NCBI GenBank assembly: GCA_963849115.1
Contig: CAWKGK010000003.1
Coordinates: 143,286-207,285 of the forward strand
Source: JACDAL01 sp963849115
GTDB taxonomy: Bacteria; Actinomycetota; CADDZG01; WHSQ01
Length of the DNA: 64,000 nt
Reading direction: 5' to 3'
Below, in pieces: positions 41,896 through 50,430 of the stretch. The notes beneath the pieces are model-generated. The model did not search any database. It saw only the letters and a list, made by a program, of their open reading frames with translations, and had not been told where the DNA came from. The translations under genes were made by a program, and so were the position numbers. Numbering within the stretch: the stretch's first letter is position 1; every line of letters starts with the position of its first letter.

Positions 41896-42113
41896 CATCC
41901 CCGATCCCGAGCGCGGAGGCAGGACGCGCGCCCATGCGAACTTCGCATATCTCCTCTACGAAGCTCTGATCAGCGGCTACCGGAGCGCAAGGCAGGTGGA
42001 GGCCGAGCTCTCCCATGAGGTGGTGTGGCGCTTCGCCCGGCGGATGGTGCGCAAGATGTTCCCGGACGACCGCGACATGCGCCTGCCGGGTAAACCCATG
42101 CGGCGCCACCACT
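41804..42113 (+). pseudogene. Transposase N-terminal fragment
   Basis: About 103 residues: MATAPTGVSRLQALEAI, NPELYWLAEEIPIPDPERGG, then LISGYRSARQVEAELSHEVV and MRLPGKPMRRHHW. This is the N-terminal region of an actinobacterial transposase-like family (motif L-Y-x-L-A-E-E-I-P-x-P-D-P). The sequence is cut near 42113 where a minus-strand transposase fragment begins, apparently by insertion; the rest of the frame to 42469 is unrelated. A still shorter copy of its first ~30 codons lies at 47649. Confidence 0.65.
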
Positions 42114-42640
42114 GGTTGAGGAATTCCCTCCAGGAAAGCCCCGACCGCCTCGGGGCAGGGGTCGATTCGTTCCGAACGCAGAATCGACCACACGGTACTG
42201 GGCGCGATCGCGATCCCGAGGTGCTTGAGCTCTCCCTGGATCCGTCTGTAGCCCCAGGTCGGGTTGTCCTCGGCGAGGCGGATCACCAGGTGACGAACCT
42301 CTGCCTGCGTGGGCGGGCGGCCTTGGCGCCGTGGGCACGTCCAACCACGCGCCACGATCGCGCGGTGCCAGCGGAGGACCGTCTCGGGACGGACGAAAAA
42401 ATGAGGGCCAGCGGCTCTTCGGCGGGACCCGGCTGGCGGCGGCGAGGATCGCGCGGTCATGCGGCTTGAGATCCGGCCTCTTCACCTGGCGCTTGAGGAC
42501 GCAGAGCTGGTGGCGGAGCACCAGAATCTAACCACCTTGGCCTCCTCGGAGCGGAGAGCGATGACGACGAGCTCTAAGAGGCGACGCCGGCCCCAATAGA
42601 GGAGCGAGAGGATCATGAGGCCGCGGGTCTTCGGTTTCAC
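42110..42640 (-). pseudogene. Integrase-core (IS3/IS481-like) transposase N-terminal half
   Basis: On the minus strand, LRHQLCVLKRQVKRPDLKPH, then after a frame change near 42400 FVRPETVLRWHRAIVARGW, NPTWGYRRIQGELKHLGIAI and APSTVWSILRSERIDPCP. These are the conserved N-terminal helix-turn-helix segments of integrase-core transposases. Upstream, WGRRRLLELVVIALRSEEAK fits the usual membrane-like leader. The DDE catalytic core is missing. It abuts the plus-strand transposase fragment at about 42110. Confidence 0.65.
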
Positions 42641-42862
42641 GTGCCGGACCCCCTAGAGGTCTCGGACGGAGTCGGCAGCATAGAGCCAGGTTCGAACGAC
42701 CCCGGTCTACAGGCCGAATCGAGTTTTCGGCACCGACACCGTCGGCTCCACCACCGCTTAGAGAGCATGACCAGGATGACGAACCGGCCGCACCGCGAGA
42801 AGGCCGGCCCCGCGCTGGGCGAGGCCGGCCTTTCGATGAACCGCGGGCGGCGGAGATCCGCG

Positions 42863-43480
42863 CTATCGAACGACGATCGGACCGGCGATCCCGAATGGCC
42901 CGAAGTCCTCCCCGCGGACTTGGATCGGCCGCATGCAGACGATCGCGTGCCTGCCCGGCAACACCGACTCGACGATGCTGCCCGAGCTGTTCGCCGGGAT
43001 GGTGTCGCTGGAGAGGTACCTCACCTCGCTCTCGCCGGGCCAGCCATGCCCCAGCTTCCCGTTCTCGTTCGCCCGTCGGATCTTGCCGACGACCGCCTCG
43101 AACGCCCGCAAGGTGTATCCCTCCTGGAGCTCGTACGAGTCGAACATCACAGGCTTCTCGGTGGCGTTGACGACCTCGAAGGGCACGACCCCCGGCTCGA
43201 TCCGATCGGCCGTGATCTCCATCGAACACGTCGACCCGTCGAACGTCACGGTGCCGACCGCCTCTGCTTCCGCCTCCGCCGGGTTCACCGTCGGTGGCCC
43301 CGTGGCCGGGGTCGTCGCGTCTTCCCCAGGGCGGTTTACCAGGACCAGCACGACCGCCGCCACGCCGATAGTCGCCGCCACGGCGAACGCACCGATCTTC
43401 ATGTTTCGGTTCGCCTTGGGCTGGCGCTTCTCCTGCTGGGGCCATGGATCCACGTCGGATTCCAGCTGCTTGTTTGTCAT
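42863..43480 (-). CDS. Membrane-anchored cupredoxin-like protein
   Basis: A 205-residue protein with a charged cytoplasmic start of about 30 residues, one transmembrane helix (IGAFAVAATIGVAAVVLVLV) and an extracytoplasmic domain after a Pro/Ala/Glu-rich linker. ATG 43480 follows AAAGGTG. The domain (residues about 75-205) has VTFDGSTCSMEITADRIEPG, VPFEVVNATEKPVMFDSYEL and LPGRHAIVCMRP near the end, resembling cupredoxin-like beta-sandwich domains. The expected His-Cys-His-Met copper site is only partly present, so metal binding is doubtful. It is the intact gene downstream of a broken signal-peptide gene on the same strand. Confidence 0.7.
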   Translation of the reverse strand: MTNKQLESDVDPWPQQEKRQPKANRNMKIGAFAVAATIGVAAVVLVLVNRPGEDATTPATGPPTVNPAEAEAEAVGTVTFDGSTCSMEITADRIEPGVVPFEVVNATEKPVMFDSYELQEGYTLRAFEAVVGKIRRANENGKLGHGWPGESEVRYLSSDTIPANSSGSIVESVLPGRHAIVCMRPIQVRGEDFGPFGIAGPIVVR

Positions 43481-43499
43481 CTCGAACACCTTTCTTGTA

Positions 43500-43726
43500 T
43501 GAGGATCTTGCTCCCATCGGGGAACCAGCGGTCAATGACTTCGCCCGTCTCCACGGAGAGATCCAGAACGTGCCGTCGGGGTTGACTGTGAACAGGTGAG
43601 TCAGGTCGGTGCCGGAGACGAAATACAATCCGGCCGTCGAGGCCGGGGGGCCTTCTCCCCCGCCGGCAGGATGAGGGACACGATCGTGCACAGCCCGATC
43701 GTCATGTTGAACATAGTTCGACGCAT
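43500..43726 (-). pseudogene. Broken secreted WD40/TolB-like protein
   Basis: A good start (GAGGAGG upstream of ATG 43726) leads into a signal peptide MRRTMFNMTIGLCTIVSLIL. After a frame change near 43650 the reading becomes AGLYFVSGTDLTHLFTVNPD, and then V-E-T-G-E-V-I-D-R-W-F-P-D-G-S-K-I-L-I in another frame. Such F-(T/S)-V-N-P-D-G and S-P-D-G-S-K-I motifs are those of TolB/WD40-like beta-propeller proteins. Only about 70 residues remain. Confidence 0.6.
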
Positions 43727-43878
43727 CGTTCAAACCTCCTCGCGTTCGTCTCGCCTTCTTGGAAGACTGGTGATCGACCCGACGGGTACTCACCACCCCT
43801 GCCCCTCGACGTGCACGCGGCGAGCGCAAACGCAGTCACCGGCCATGGAAATCGCTAGGCGCTTCATGCCATCCTTCC

Positions 43879-44160
43879 CTAATCTCCCGTCCTCGATGGA
43901 CGGTTAGATCGCACGCAGCGCACGACCCGATCAACCCGGATCTGGGCCCGACGCGCCAACTCCGCGGCCGCCTCCGCCGATCCTTCCTGGACCACGTAGA
44001 ACACCGACTCGTCTTCGGGGACGAGGATCGAATCGAGATAACGCGCACCCGTCCCTTGCGATGACAACTCCGCCGCCACCTCCTTTGCTCGGGCGTCGGA
44101 CTCGGCGAACGCCTCAGCCGTCACGCCGGGCCAGTAGCTCTCGACCATGAACGTGTCCAC
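43879..44160 (-). CDS. DUF4242 (SCO4226-like) protein
   Basis: A 93-residue protein from GTG 44160, with GGAGGAGG upstream. It begins VDTFMVESYWPGVTAEAFAE and has DSILVPEDESVFYVVQEGSA followed by AAELARRAQIRVDRVVRCV, matching DUF4242. The Streptomyces member SCO4226 is a nickel-binding ferredoxin-like protein; whether this one binds nickel is not evident. It lies between a decayed region and the large LuxR gene, all on the minus strand. Confidence 0.85.
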   Translation of the reverse strand: MDTFMVESYWPGVTAEAFAESDARAKEVAAELSSQGTGARYLDSILVPEDESVFYVVQEGSAEAAAELARRAQIRVDRVVRCVRSNRPSRTGD

Positions 44161-44281
44161 AGACCTCCTCCACAAAAGGCTAGATGCCGAAGCTAGCCTG
44201 GTGGAGGCCCGGAGGAATCCGTGGAACCCGCACATTTGTGCGGGCCCGACCCCCCGATTGCCTGCCCGGCGGCGGCTGACG

Positions 44282-47050
44282 TTACCGCCGGGATTCAGCC
44301 AACCGGGCGGCGAGCCCGGCCCTAGACCGGATCCCGAGCTTGCGGTAGACGCGAGTGAGGTTCGCCTCGACTGTCCTCACGCTGATGAAGAGCGCATCGG
44401 CGACCTCGCGGTTCGTGCGGCCCTCGGCCGCGAGCTGCGCGACCTGCTCCTCCGTCGGCGTCAGCTCATGTGGCGCTGGTGCGCGGCCGCCGATCCGCGC
44501 GAGTTCCGCCCGGGTCTTCTCTGCCCAGAGCGGCGCGCCGAGCTCCAGGAAGATGTCGAATGCACGGACCAGGTTCTCGCGCGCGGACCTCTTCTTCTTC
44601 ATCCGCCGCTGCACCTCGCCGGTCACGAGAAGGGTCCTCCCAAGCTCGAACGGTTGAGGTATCCGTTCGTGTTGCCCCAGGGACGTCTCCAGATGGAGCA
44701 AAGCGGCGGGCAGATCGCCCAGCGCGGCGGCGATGAGGCCGCGGCAGCGAGCGGCCGTGGCGCGAGCAGACACACGGTCGAGCCTCCGGGCGCGCCGTTC
44801 GAGTCGAGCGAGGAGCGCCTCGGCCTCTCCCAGGCGATCGAGAGCGATGAGCGCCTCGACGTCATCGGCTACGAATCGCATCGAGCCAGGCTCTCGGACC
44901 CCTCCCTCCTCCAGGCGCCTGCCAATGGGGCCGAGGATGCGGTGAGCCGCGGCGGGGCGACCATGCGCGAGCTCGAGCAGGCCGAGTGCGGAGGCGGCGA
45001 GGATGCTCGAGATCATCGCCGCGTTCTCCTCCGCACCATCGAGCACCATTTGGGCGTCGCTTCGTGCACCTTCGTCCCCGCGCGAGCAGCGAACGAGCGC
45101 ACGCACCCCGAGCGCGTAGAGACGCTGTGGCTCCTGGCCCGTCTGTATTGCTATCTCGTTTCCTTCCTCAGCGGACCGGATTGCCTCCTCCCAGCGGCCG
45201 GACAGGTACTCGACGAAGCTGAGGTTCGCCAGGATCCATGGCAGCGCGCTCTCCTCGGCTCGTTCATCGGCGCGATCACGCAATGACCTGAAGATCGTGC
45301 GAGCCTCGTCGAACTCGTCCGCCCACATGAGGTTGACCGCGAGGGAGAACGACGCGTCGACCTCACCTATCTCTCTCTCCAAGACGATGCCGCGGCGGAG
45401 AGCATCCCTCCACCCGAGCCGGCCGATCATCGCCTCGATCAGGCCCTGTGCGGCAACCGCAGCGACTTGCGCTGCGACATCGCCCATCTGCTCGGCCAGA
45501 GCGACGGCTGTCCGCGCGTGTTGAGCAGCTTGGGGTAGATCCTTTCGCATGAGGAACAGAACGTCTGCCAGCCCCTCTTCGAGCCGTGCACGAAGGGCGA
45601 TGTCATCGCCCGACTCGAGGAGGGCGGCGTTGAACAGATCGACCGCCCGCCGACGGTCGCCCTCGTACTCCTGCAGGGATCCGAGCCAGTAGAGCGCCTG
45701 CGCGCGCGGTGGGCCGGCCGGCGCCGCACCAAGCGTCTCGTCGAGCAGAGCGCTCGCCCGGCTGCTGTCCCCTGTTTCGAACGAGTGGGCCACCGCCTGG
45801 ATGGCCCGCCTGTGCCGATCGTCCGGTCGGTCGAGAGGTGTCAGTCGCCAAGCCTGCACAGCGAGCTCAGCCGCAGCTCTCAGCGAACCGCGGGACTGGG
45901 CCCGTCCGGCGGCATCTTCGAGTGCCGATGCGACGTCAGGATCCGGCCCTTCGGCGCCGAGCGCAAGGTGCCGAGCGCGTTCCTCCGGGTCGGGCACGGC
46001 GTCAGCGAGTCGCCGATGCACCGTGCGCCGCTCCCATGGAAGGGCCATCGAATAGACGCCGGACGCGATCAGCGGGTGAGAGAAATGGATCCGATCGTCC
46101 TCCAGCTCGATAACATCTGCTTCGAGGGCGGGGAACAGTTGCTTTGCCGGCTCCTCGACGCCGGCACGGCCGACCAGCTCGATGGTCGGCTGCGACAGGG
46201 CAGACGCGATGAGCAGCGCAGCACGGGTGTCCTCCGGGAGCGCCGCGATCCGGTCGCTGACCAGGGAGGCGAGCCTGCGGGGTAGGGATTCACCCGGCTC
46301 GAGCTGGATTGCTCCACGGCCTACCGCTCGGCCGAGCTCGAGTGCGAAGAACGGGTTTCCCCCAGAAAGCTCGTAGAGTCGGCGCAGCTTCGGACGTGAA
46401 AGTACGAGGCGGAGGCGCTGGCTGAGGAGGTGGTGGATAGCCCCCATGCTGAGCGGTTTCACGACGATGCGTTGATCTCGTTCCTGCGGGAAAACACCTT
46501 CGAAGCCGAGCAGAGTGTCGTCGTGGCCTGCTCTCAGGGATCCGAGCACAGCGACAGGTTCATCGCGCAGGCGGCGAAGCGCGAACTCGAGCACGAATGC
46601 GGAGGGGTCGTCGAGCCAATGGATGTCGTCTACCGCGATAACGACAGGTACCTCTTCGGCGAGCGCGCGGATCGCGCCGAGGAACGCGAGCGCGATCGCT
46701 CGCTGATCCGGCGGCGGTCCATCGGCGTCCTCGAGCAGCAAAGCCACGGCCAGCGCGCGAGCCTGTGGTCTCGGGAGAGCCGGAAGCATGTCGTCAAGGA
46801 CGGGCTCGAGCATATCGCCGAGGGCCGCGAAGGAGAGCCGTGCCTCCGTCCCTGACGGACTGCACGAGAGCACCCGGTAGGAGAGGGCTGAGGCGAGTTC
46901 TAGACCACGCTGCCAGAGCGTCGTCTTGCCGATGCCGGGTTCGCCTTCAAGCAGGAGGGCGCCCGGAAAGGCGCTCGGCTCTTGGAGGAAGTTCAGGACG
47001 GCGGCGATCTCGTCTTCCCTTCCGACCACCTCGCTGTCAGCCGACACCAT
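44282..47050 (-). CDS. Large LuxR-family (LAL) transcriptional regulator
   Basis: A 922-residue LAL-type regulator. ATG 47050 (MVSADSEVVGREDEI) is preferred to the TTG at 47068. Residues about 10-180 form an AAA ATPase with Walker A LLEGEPGIGKTTLW and Walker B VPVVIAVDDIHWLDDPSAFV. A long TPR-like helical region follows (about 350-840). The C-terminal LuxR helix-turn-helix reads LTPTEEQVAQLAAEGRTNRE and FISVRTVEANLTRVYRKLGI. LAL proteins such as MalT bind ATP and an inducer, oligomerise and activate transcription. The target genes are not evident; the adjacent DUF4242 gene is downstream on the same strand. A long frame on the opposite strand (44147-45286) is a shadow. Confidence 0.92.
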   Translation of the reverse strand: MVSADSEVVGREDEIAAVLNFLQEPSAFPGALLLEGEPGIGKTTLWQRGLELASALSYRVLSCSPSGTEARLSFAALGDMLEPVLDDMLPALPRPQARALAVALLLEDADGPPPDQRAIALAFLGAIRALAEEVPVVIAVDDIHWLDDPSAFVLEFALRRLRDEPVAVLGSLRAGHDDTLLGFEGVFPQERDQRIVVKPLSMGAIHHLLSQRLRLVLSRPKLRRLYELSGGNPFFALELGRAVGRGAIQLEPGESLPRRLASLVSDRIAALPEDTRAALLIASALSQPTIELVGRAGVEEPAKQLFPALEADVIELEDDRIHFSHPLIASGVYSMALPWERRTVHRRLADAVPDPEERARHLALGAEGPDPDVASALEDAAGRAQSRGSLRAAAELAVQAWRLTPLDRPDDRHRRAIQAVAHSFETGDSSRASALLDETLGAAPAGPPRAQALYWLGSLQEYEGDRRRAVDLFNAALLESGDDIALRARLEEGLADVLFLMRKDLPQAAQHARTAVALAEQMGDVAAQVAAVAAQGLIEAMIGRLGWRDALRRGIVLEREIGEVDASFSLAVNLMWADEFDEARTIFRSLRDRADERAEESALPWILANLSFVEYLSGRWEEAIRSAEEGNEIAIQTGQEPQRLYALGVRALVRCSRGDEGARSDAQMVLDGAEENAAMISSILAASALGLLELAHGRPAAAHRILGPIGRRLEEGGVREPGSMRFVADDVEALIALDRLGEAEALLARLERRARRLDRVSARATAARCRGLIAAALGDLPAALLHLETSLGQHERIPQPFELGRTLLVTGEVQRRMKKKRSARENLVRAFDIFLELGAPLWAEKTRAELARIGGRAPAPHELTPTEEQVAQLAAEGRTNREVADALFISVRTVEANLTRVYRKLGIRSRAGLAARLAESRR

Positions 47051-47289
47051 CCTGTGTCCATAGCACAAGAGCCAGTCCTCCCGCGACCTCCTCTGGAAAC
47101 CTTAGAGCTTTCCTTGCCTCATGCGGACACCTTGATGGATTGGGCCTGCGGCCGAGGCGCCAATCATGGCCGGCAACCGCGCCCACGAACTCGCTGGTAA
47201 CCTGGAGGGCCATTTTCCTACGAGCTCGGAGTCCACTGATAGGCAAGGGACCGTAGCCATAATTGTCACTGGAACAGTGCGCAATTGAC

Positions 47290-47500
47290 TGCAGGGGTAA
47301 GGGCGGACCGACACCGATTCCACGTTTTTCTCTCTCACAGCGGCCACGACAAGCCCGTGGTCGAGCGTATCGCGGAGCGGCTGGCGCGGGGAGGGTGTGG
47401 AGCCGTGGCTCGACAAGTGGTGTCTGACGCCGGGCGGTTCCTGGCAGCAGGAGCTTGTCCAGGGATTGCGTGACTCGCGAGCGTGCGCGTTTTCCTGGGA
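47290..47500 (+). pseudogene. TIR-domain fragment
   Basis: The reading HRFHVFLSHSGHDKPVVERI and AERLAR is the start of a TIR domain. After a frame change near 47390 it continues GVEPWLDKWCLTPGGSWQQE and LVQGLRDSRACA, the next conserved TIR blocks including the tryptophan region. About 65 residues remain, then it dissolves. TIR domains of this form belong to NADase or signalling proteins of immune systems; this one is inactive. Confidence 0.65.
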
Positions 47501-47634
47501 CCCTCTCTTCCCAGCCGCAGGCACCACCTCGCCGAGGCCGAGCGTTCGTATCGACTCCGCGTGACGGCCCGAGATTGCCTATGGCTTCCCGCGCCCGGGC
47601 GCCCTCTTCCCCTGACACCCGGTCTCAACCTTGG

Positions 47635-47740
47635 GCGCCGGTTCCTAGATGGCGACCGCTCCCACAGGCGTTTCCCGCCTTCAGGCGCTGGAGGCGATCC
47701 CGTTGAACCCCGAGCTGTACCGGCTCGCCGAGGAGATTCC
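47635..47740 (+). repeat. Direct repeat copy 2 (about 106 bp, start of transposase)
   Basis: Second copy of the segment at 41790-41895, about 90% identical. Here the coding start MATAPTGVSRLQALEAI is followed by only some 14 more matching codons before the similarity stops at 47740. Confidence 0.8.
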
Positions 47741-47788
47741 TTCTCTTCTTTGGATCATGGCTCTCCGATCTCGATCAACTGGCCAGGG

Positions 47789-48157
47789 TTACTTTGACTC
47801 AACTAGTTCTCCCTCGAGAGGAAGGCCGGCGTCTTCCCAGTCGATCATGCCTCCCGCGTAGCGACGCACATTGCTGTAGCCACGAGCTACCAGAGCTCGA
47901 TACACCGCCGCGCTTGAAAGGCAGTCCACGTTCGAGCAGTAGACGACGATCTCGTCGTCGGTATCCAACGCTCTGTAGAGCTCATCGGGGGTATCGAAAT
48001 GGAGCGAGCCGGGGATGTGCTTGGCGTCGAAGGCCCAGCGGTTCAGGGCCATCACCAGCTTGAGGGACGCTGCCTGATCGAGTTTGGCCTTTAGCTCTCG
48101 CCGTTCGATCGTCGCAACTGGTTCCTCTCCCCAACAGCGCGAATCGGTGCGGCTCAC
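47789..48157 (-). CDS. Rhodanese-like domain protein
   Basis: A 122-residue single rhodanese domain from ATG 48157 (GAGGGGAG upstream). Features are FDAKHIPGSLHFDTPDELYR (the usual G-H-I-P-G-A block), EIVVYCSNVDCLSSAAVYRA with the catalytic cysteine in the V-V-Y-C loop, and RYAGGMIDWEDAGLPLEG at the end. Rhodaneses transfer sulfane sulfur or act as binding modules. A broken thioredoxin-reductase-like gene lies about 40 bases upstream on the same strand, so this was probably a redox gene pair. Confidence 0.88.
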   Translation of the reverse strand: MSRTDSRCWGEEPVATIERRELKAKLDQAASLKLVMALNRWAFDAKHIPGSLHFDTPDELYRALDTDDEIVVYCSNVDCLSSAAVYRALVARGYSNVRRYAGGMIDWEDAGLPLEGELVESK

Positions 48158-48199
48158 TCATCGGATCTCCCCTCGAAGTCAGTTACGAGTCGTCAAGCG

Positions 48200-48367
48200 C
48201 CAGACGGCCCAGGCCATACCCCAACCGGCCCCTAGTCGGAGCATTCCGCAACCTCCCGGCTGCGGAAGCCCATCGAGGGTGCGCAGACGGGCGCGCCCCA
48301 GCGTCGGAGCGGCGCTCAGGCCCGCGGCCCTTCCGCCCACCACGAGGCGATCCCACTGATCGTTCAT
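48200..48367 (-). pseudogene. Thioredoxin-reductase-like flavoprotein, N-terminal fragment
   Basis: ATG 48367 with AAGGAG upstream opens MNDQWDRLVVGGRAAGLSAA followed by LGRARLRTL. This is the FAD-binding start of thioredoxin-reductase-like oxidoreductases (consensus V-V-G-G-G-A-A-G-L-S-A-A-L-x-L-G-R), with the third glycine already mutated to arginine. After about 35 residues the sequence loses similarity. The remaining ~280 residues are absent. Confidence 0.6.
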
Positions 48368-48735
48368 GGATCTCCTTACCTCTTGCGGAATCGGCACTAG
48401 GGTGCGAGCTGCCTCCTGAACGCCATAGTCAAGGCGGTCTGAACAGGGCAGCGCCAGGTAACGGGTGGTCTGCCCGTTGCCGCCACTTGAACTGGCCCGG
48501 CACACCCAACCGGCACCACAAGGTGGGGGAGGGTTCCGTGACGATTCAGTCGCTTCACACCTTGCTGTGGAGCGACTGGCACCTGACACGCAGTGATTTG
48601 TGCGGGCGGCGAAAAGACAATGGCCGTGAACCACCGACGCCAAGGGCTCTAAGGCCCCCTGAGCAAGCCGATGTCAATCGCAAATTGTTCACTGATTCCA
48701 ACAGCAAAAGCGCACCTAGATGGCACAGTGATCTA
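48368..48735. other. Intergenic region, no gene seen
   Basis: About 370 bases with no supported gene. Overlapping minus-strand frames here are out of phase with the flavoprotein fragment or lack motifs. Confidence 0.35.
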
Positions 48736-48736
48736 C

Positions 48737-48880
48737 AGCAGACCGATGGCAACAGGACACTGCTGATCACCGGTGGGACCGGAGGCATCGGCGAGCGACT
48801 GCCCTGGGTCTGGCCACGATGGGCGCGCTCCTCGGGATCAACGGCCGGGACCGCGGGCGGGCCGAGGGGCAGCTCGTGAG
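48737..48880 (+). pseudogene. SDR N-terminal fragment
   Basis: The reading NRTLLITGGTGGIGER is a Rossmann TGxxxGIG cofactor loop; after a frame change near 48805 it continues A-L-G-L-A-T-M-G-A-L-L-G-I-N-G-R-D-R-G-R. Only about 45 residues of a short-chain dehydrogenase remain. Confidence 0.55.
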
Positions 48881-48997
48881 ATCCGCGCAGCCGCCCTCCA
48901 ATGGGCAAGGGGTTCATGGGTTCTCCAACTGTAGGACGTAATTTGCCGGGCCCGAGGGCCTAACCTCCTCGAATGCTCGGTTCCCGTCGAAGGGCAG

Positions 48998-50335
48998 TCA
49001 AAGTGACGGACCACAGAAGCGCAACGCTGTCAAGGCGAGAGCCTTAGCACAGGCGACAAGATCCTCCACTGGAACATGCTCATCGATGGCGTGAGCGACG
49101 ACTTGACCCCCAGCAGCGAGGCCAGCAGGCCCGAATCCGACCGTTGGTGTGCTGCCGAACCGAGTAAATGTCGCCCCATCAAACCAGGAATCGAGCCCCG
49201 CCATACGCCCCTCGCGCCCGACGCTTTCTGAAGCCCCCAGAACGACGCCTACTATCTGTTTCTCAGGTGACAATTCAGCGGGCGGCACGTCACCTGAAAA
49301 ATCGATCGTCGGAGGGTTATCTACGAGCCAGGGGTCGGAGCGCGCCGCGGCCTGGATCCATTCGGAAACCTCCTGCTCAACTAGCGTGCCCCAGCCTTCC
49401 GCGTCCGCCTGATTTGGAACGTACGTCACAGCGACATCGAGCCGGCACGAGGCCGGGTAGGTAACGAGCCACTCGCCGCCGGAGATCAAAGTGGGCACGA
49501 GTCCACCTGCCGACAGGCAGGGATGTTGGCGATCGCTCCTGCCACGCCAATCGTCCCGAAGTCGCCCGAGAGCATCGAGTACCAGGCTACTCTTCTCGAT
49601 CGCGTTCACAGCGCCGCCTGCACGCCAATGGGGCTGCGCTATCTCCGCATGTCCCGGCCTCCCAGGCACAGTAATGGTGGCTGTCATCGCTCCGCGGCAC
49701 GCGATCCATACATCAAAGCCGGTCGGCTCCGGGATGATTCCCGCGTCGGCGCGCACGCCGTGTGCAACCGCCGCGATACCACCAGCACCAGAAGACTCCT
49801 CGTCAGTGACCGTATTCACCAGGAGATCACCGACGAGCTGAATACCCTCTTGTGCGAGCGCTTCGGCAGCAAGCAACATCGCCGCGATACCGCCCTTCAT
49901 GTCGCATGACCCACGTCCATAAAGTAGACCGTTCCGCTCCTCAGCCTTGTTCGGATCGGTGGCCCATCGGTCTCGCGGGTAACTCGGTACCACATCGATG
50001 TGACCGTTAAAAAGAAGACTTGGCCCTCCACCACTGCCCGCGAAACGCGCCAGGAGCTGCGGCCGTCCCTCGAACGTAAGGCCTGGCGGAATGTGGCGGA
50101 TTCCCGCCAGCACGTCAGGCTCCGGCTCCCAGAGATCCACGGTGGCGCCAACCCCCCGCAGTCGGTCGGCTAAGTAATTTTGAAGTGCCGCCTCTTGACG
50201 CGGAGGATCTTCGGGCGCCCGAGCAGTCGTGTCGAAGTGAATAAGATCGCTGGCCAGCGCGACCAGTTCATCCCTACGTCGCTCGACCGCCCCTACTACC
50301 TTGAGCTCGCATTCGCTGAGAGTCATGCTATTCAT
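48998..50335 (-). CDS. M20-family peptidase/deacylase (ArgE/DapE-like)
   Basis: A 445-residue zinc amidohydrolase of the M20 family that cleaves acyl groups or small peptides. Motifs are LLFNGHIDVVPSYP (first metal histidine and aspartate), LYGRGSCDMKGGIAAMLLAA (bridging aspartate), TVTDEESSGAGG (catalytic and metal glutamates), GIIPEPTGFDVWIACRG, and a C-terminal HAIDEHVPVEDL with the last histidine. A lid domain lies between about residues 210 and 330. Length and layout match the ArgE/DapE/succinyl-diaminopimelate-desuccinylase-like group. It is probably part of the catabolic cluster with the amine oxidase and importer, and then more likely an amidohydrolase of the imported compound than a biosynthetic ArgE. 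Confidence 0.9.
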   Translation of the reverse strand: MNSMTLSECELKVVGAVERRRDELVALASDLIHFDTTARAPEDPPRQEAALQNYLADRLRGVGATVDLWEPEPDVLAGIRHIPPGLTFEGRPQLLARFAGSGGGPSLLFNGHIDVVPSYPRDRWATDPNKAEERNGLLYGRGSCDMKGGIAAMLLAAEALAQEGIQLVGDLLVNTVTDEESSGAGGIAAVAHGVRADAGIIPEPTGFDVWIACRGAMTATITVPGRPGHAEIAQPHWRAGGAVNAIEKSSLVLDALGRLRDDWRGRSDRQHPCLSAGGLVPTLISGGEWLVTYPASCRLDVAVTYVPNQADAEGWGTLVEQEVSEWIQAAARSDPWLVDNPPTIDFSGDVPPAELSPEKQIVGVVLGASESVGREGRMAGLDSWFDGATFTRFGSTPTVGFGPAGLAAGGQVVAHAIDEHVPVEDLVACAKALALTALRFCGPSL

Positions 50336-50430
50336 GCGCTAGACGGGCCATGTCCCTTCCAAGAAATCCTCTTGGTGGGAGGCAAACACGCGTTACAGAT
50401 GTCACGTACGAATCTCTTGGGCTCGCTCTG

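Noticed and set aside
42528..43829. A 433-codon minus-strand frame
   Set aside because: It overlaps the well-supported cupredoxin-like gene in another frame and is arginine/glycine-rich low-complexity sequence.
44147..45286. A 379-codon plus-strand frame antisense to the LuxR-type regulator
   Set aside because: The minus-strand gene has clear LuxR and ATPase motifs; the antisense frame is arginine/glutamate-rich without any known domain.
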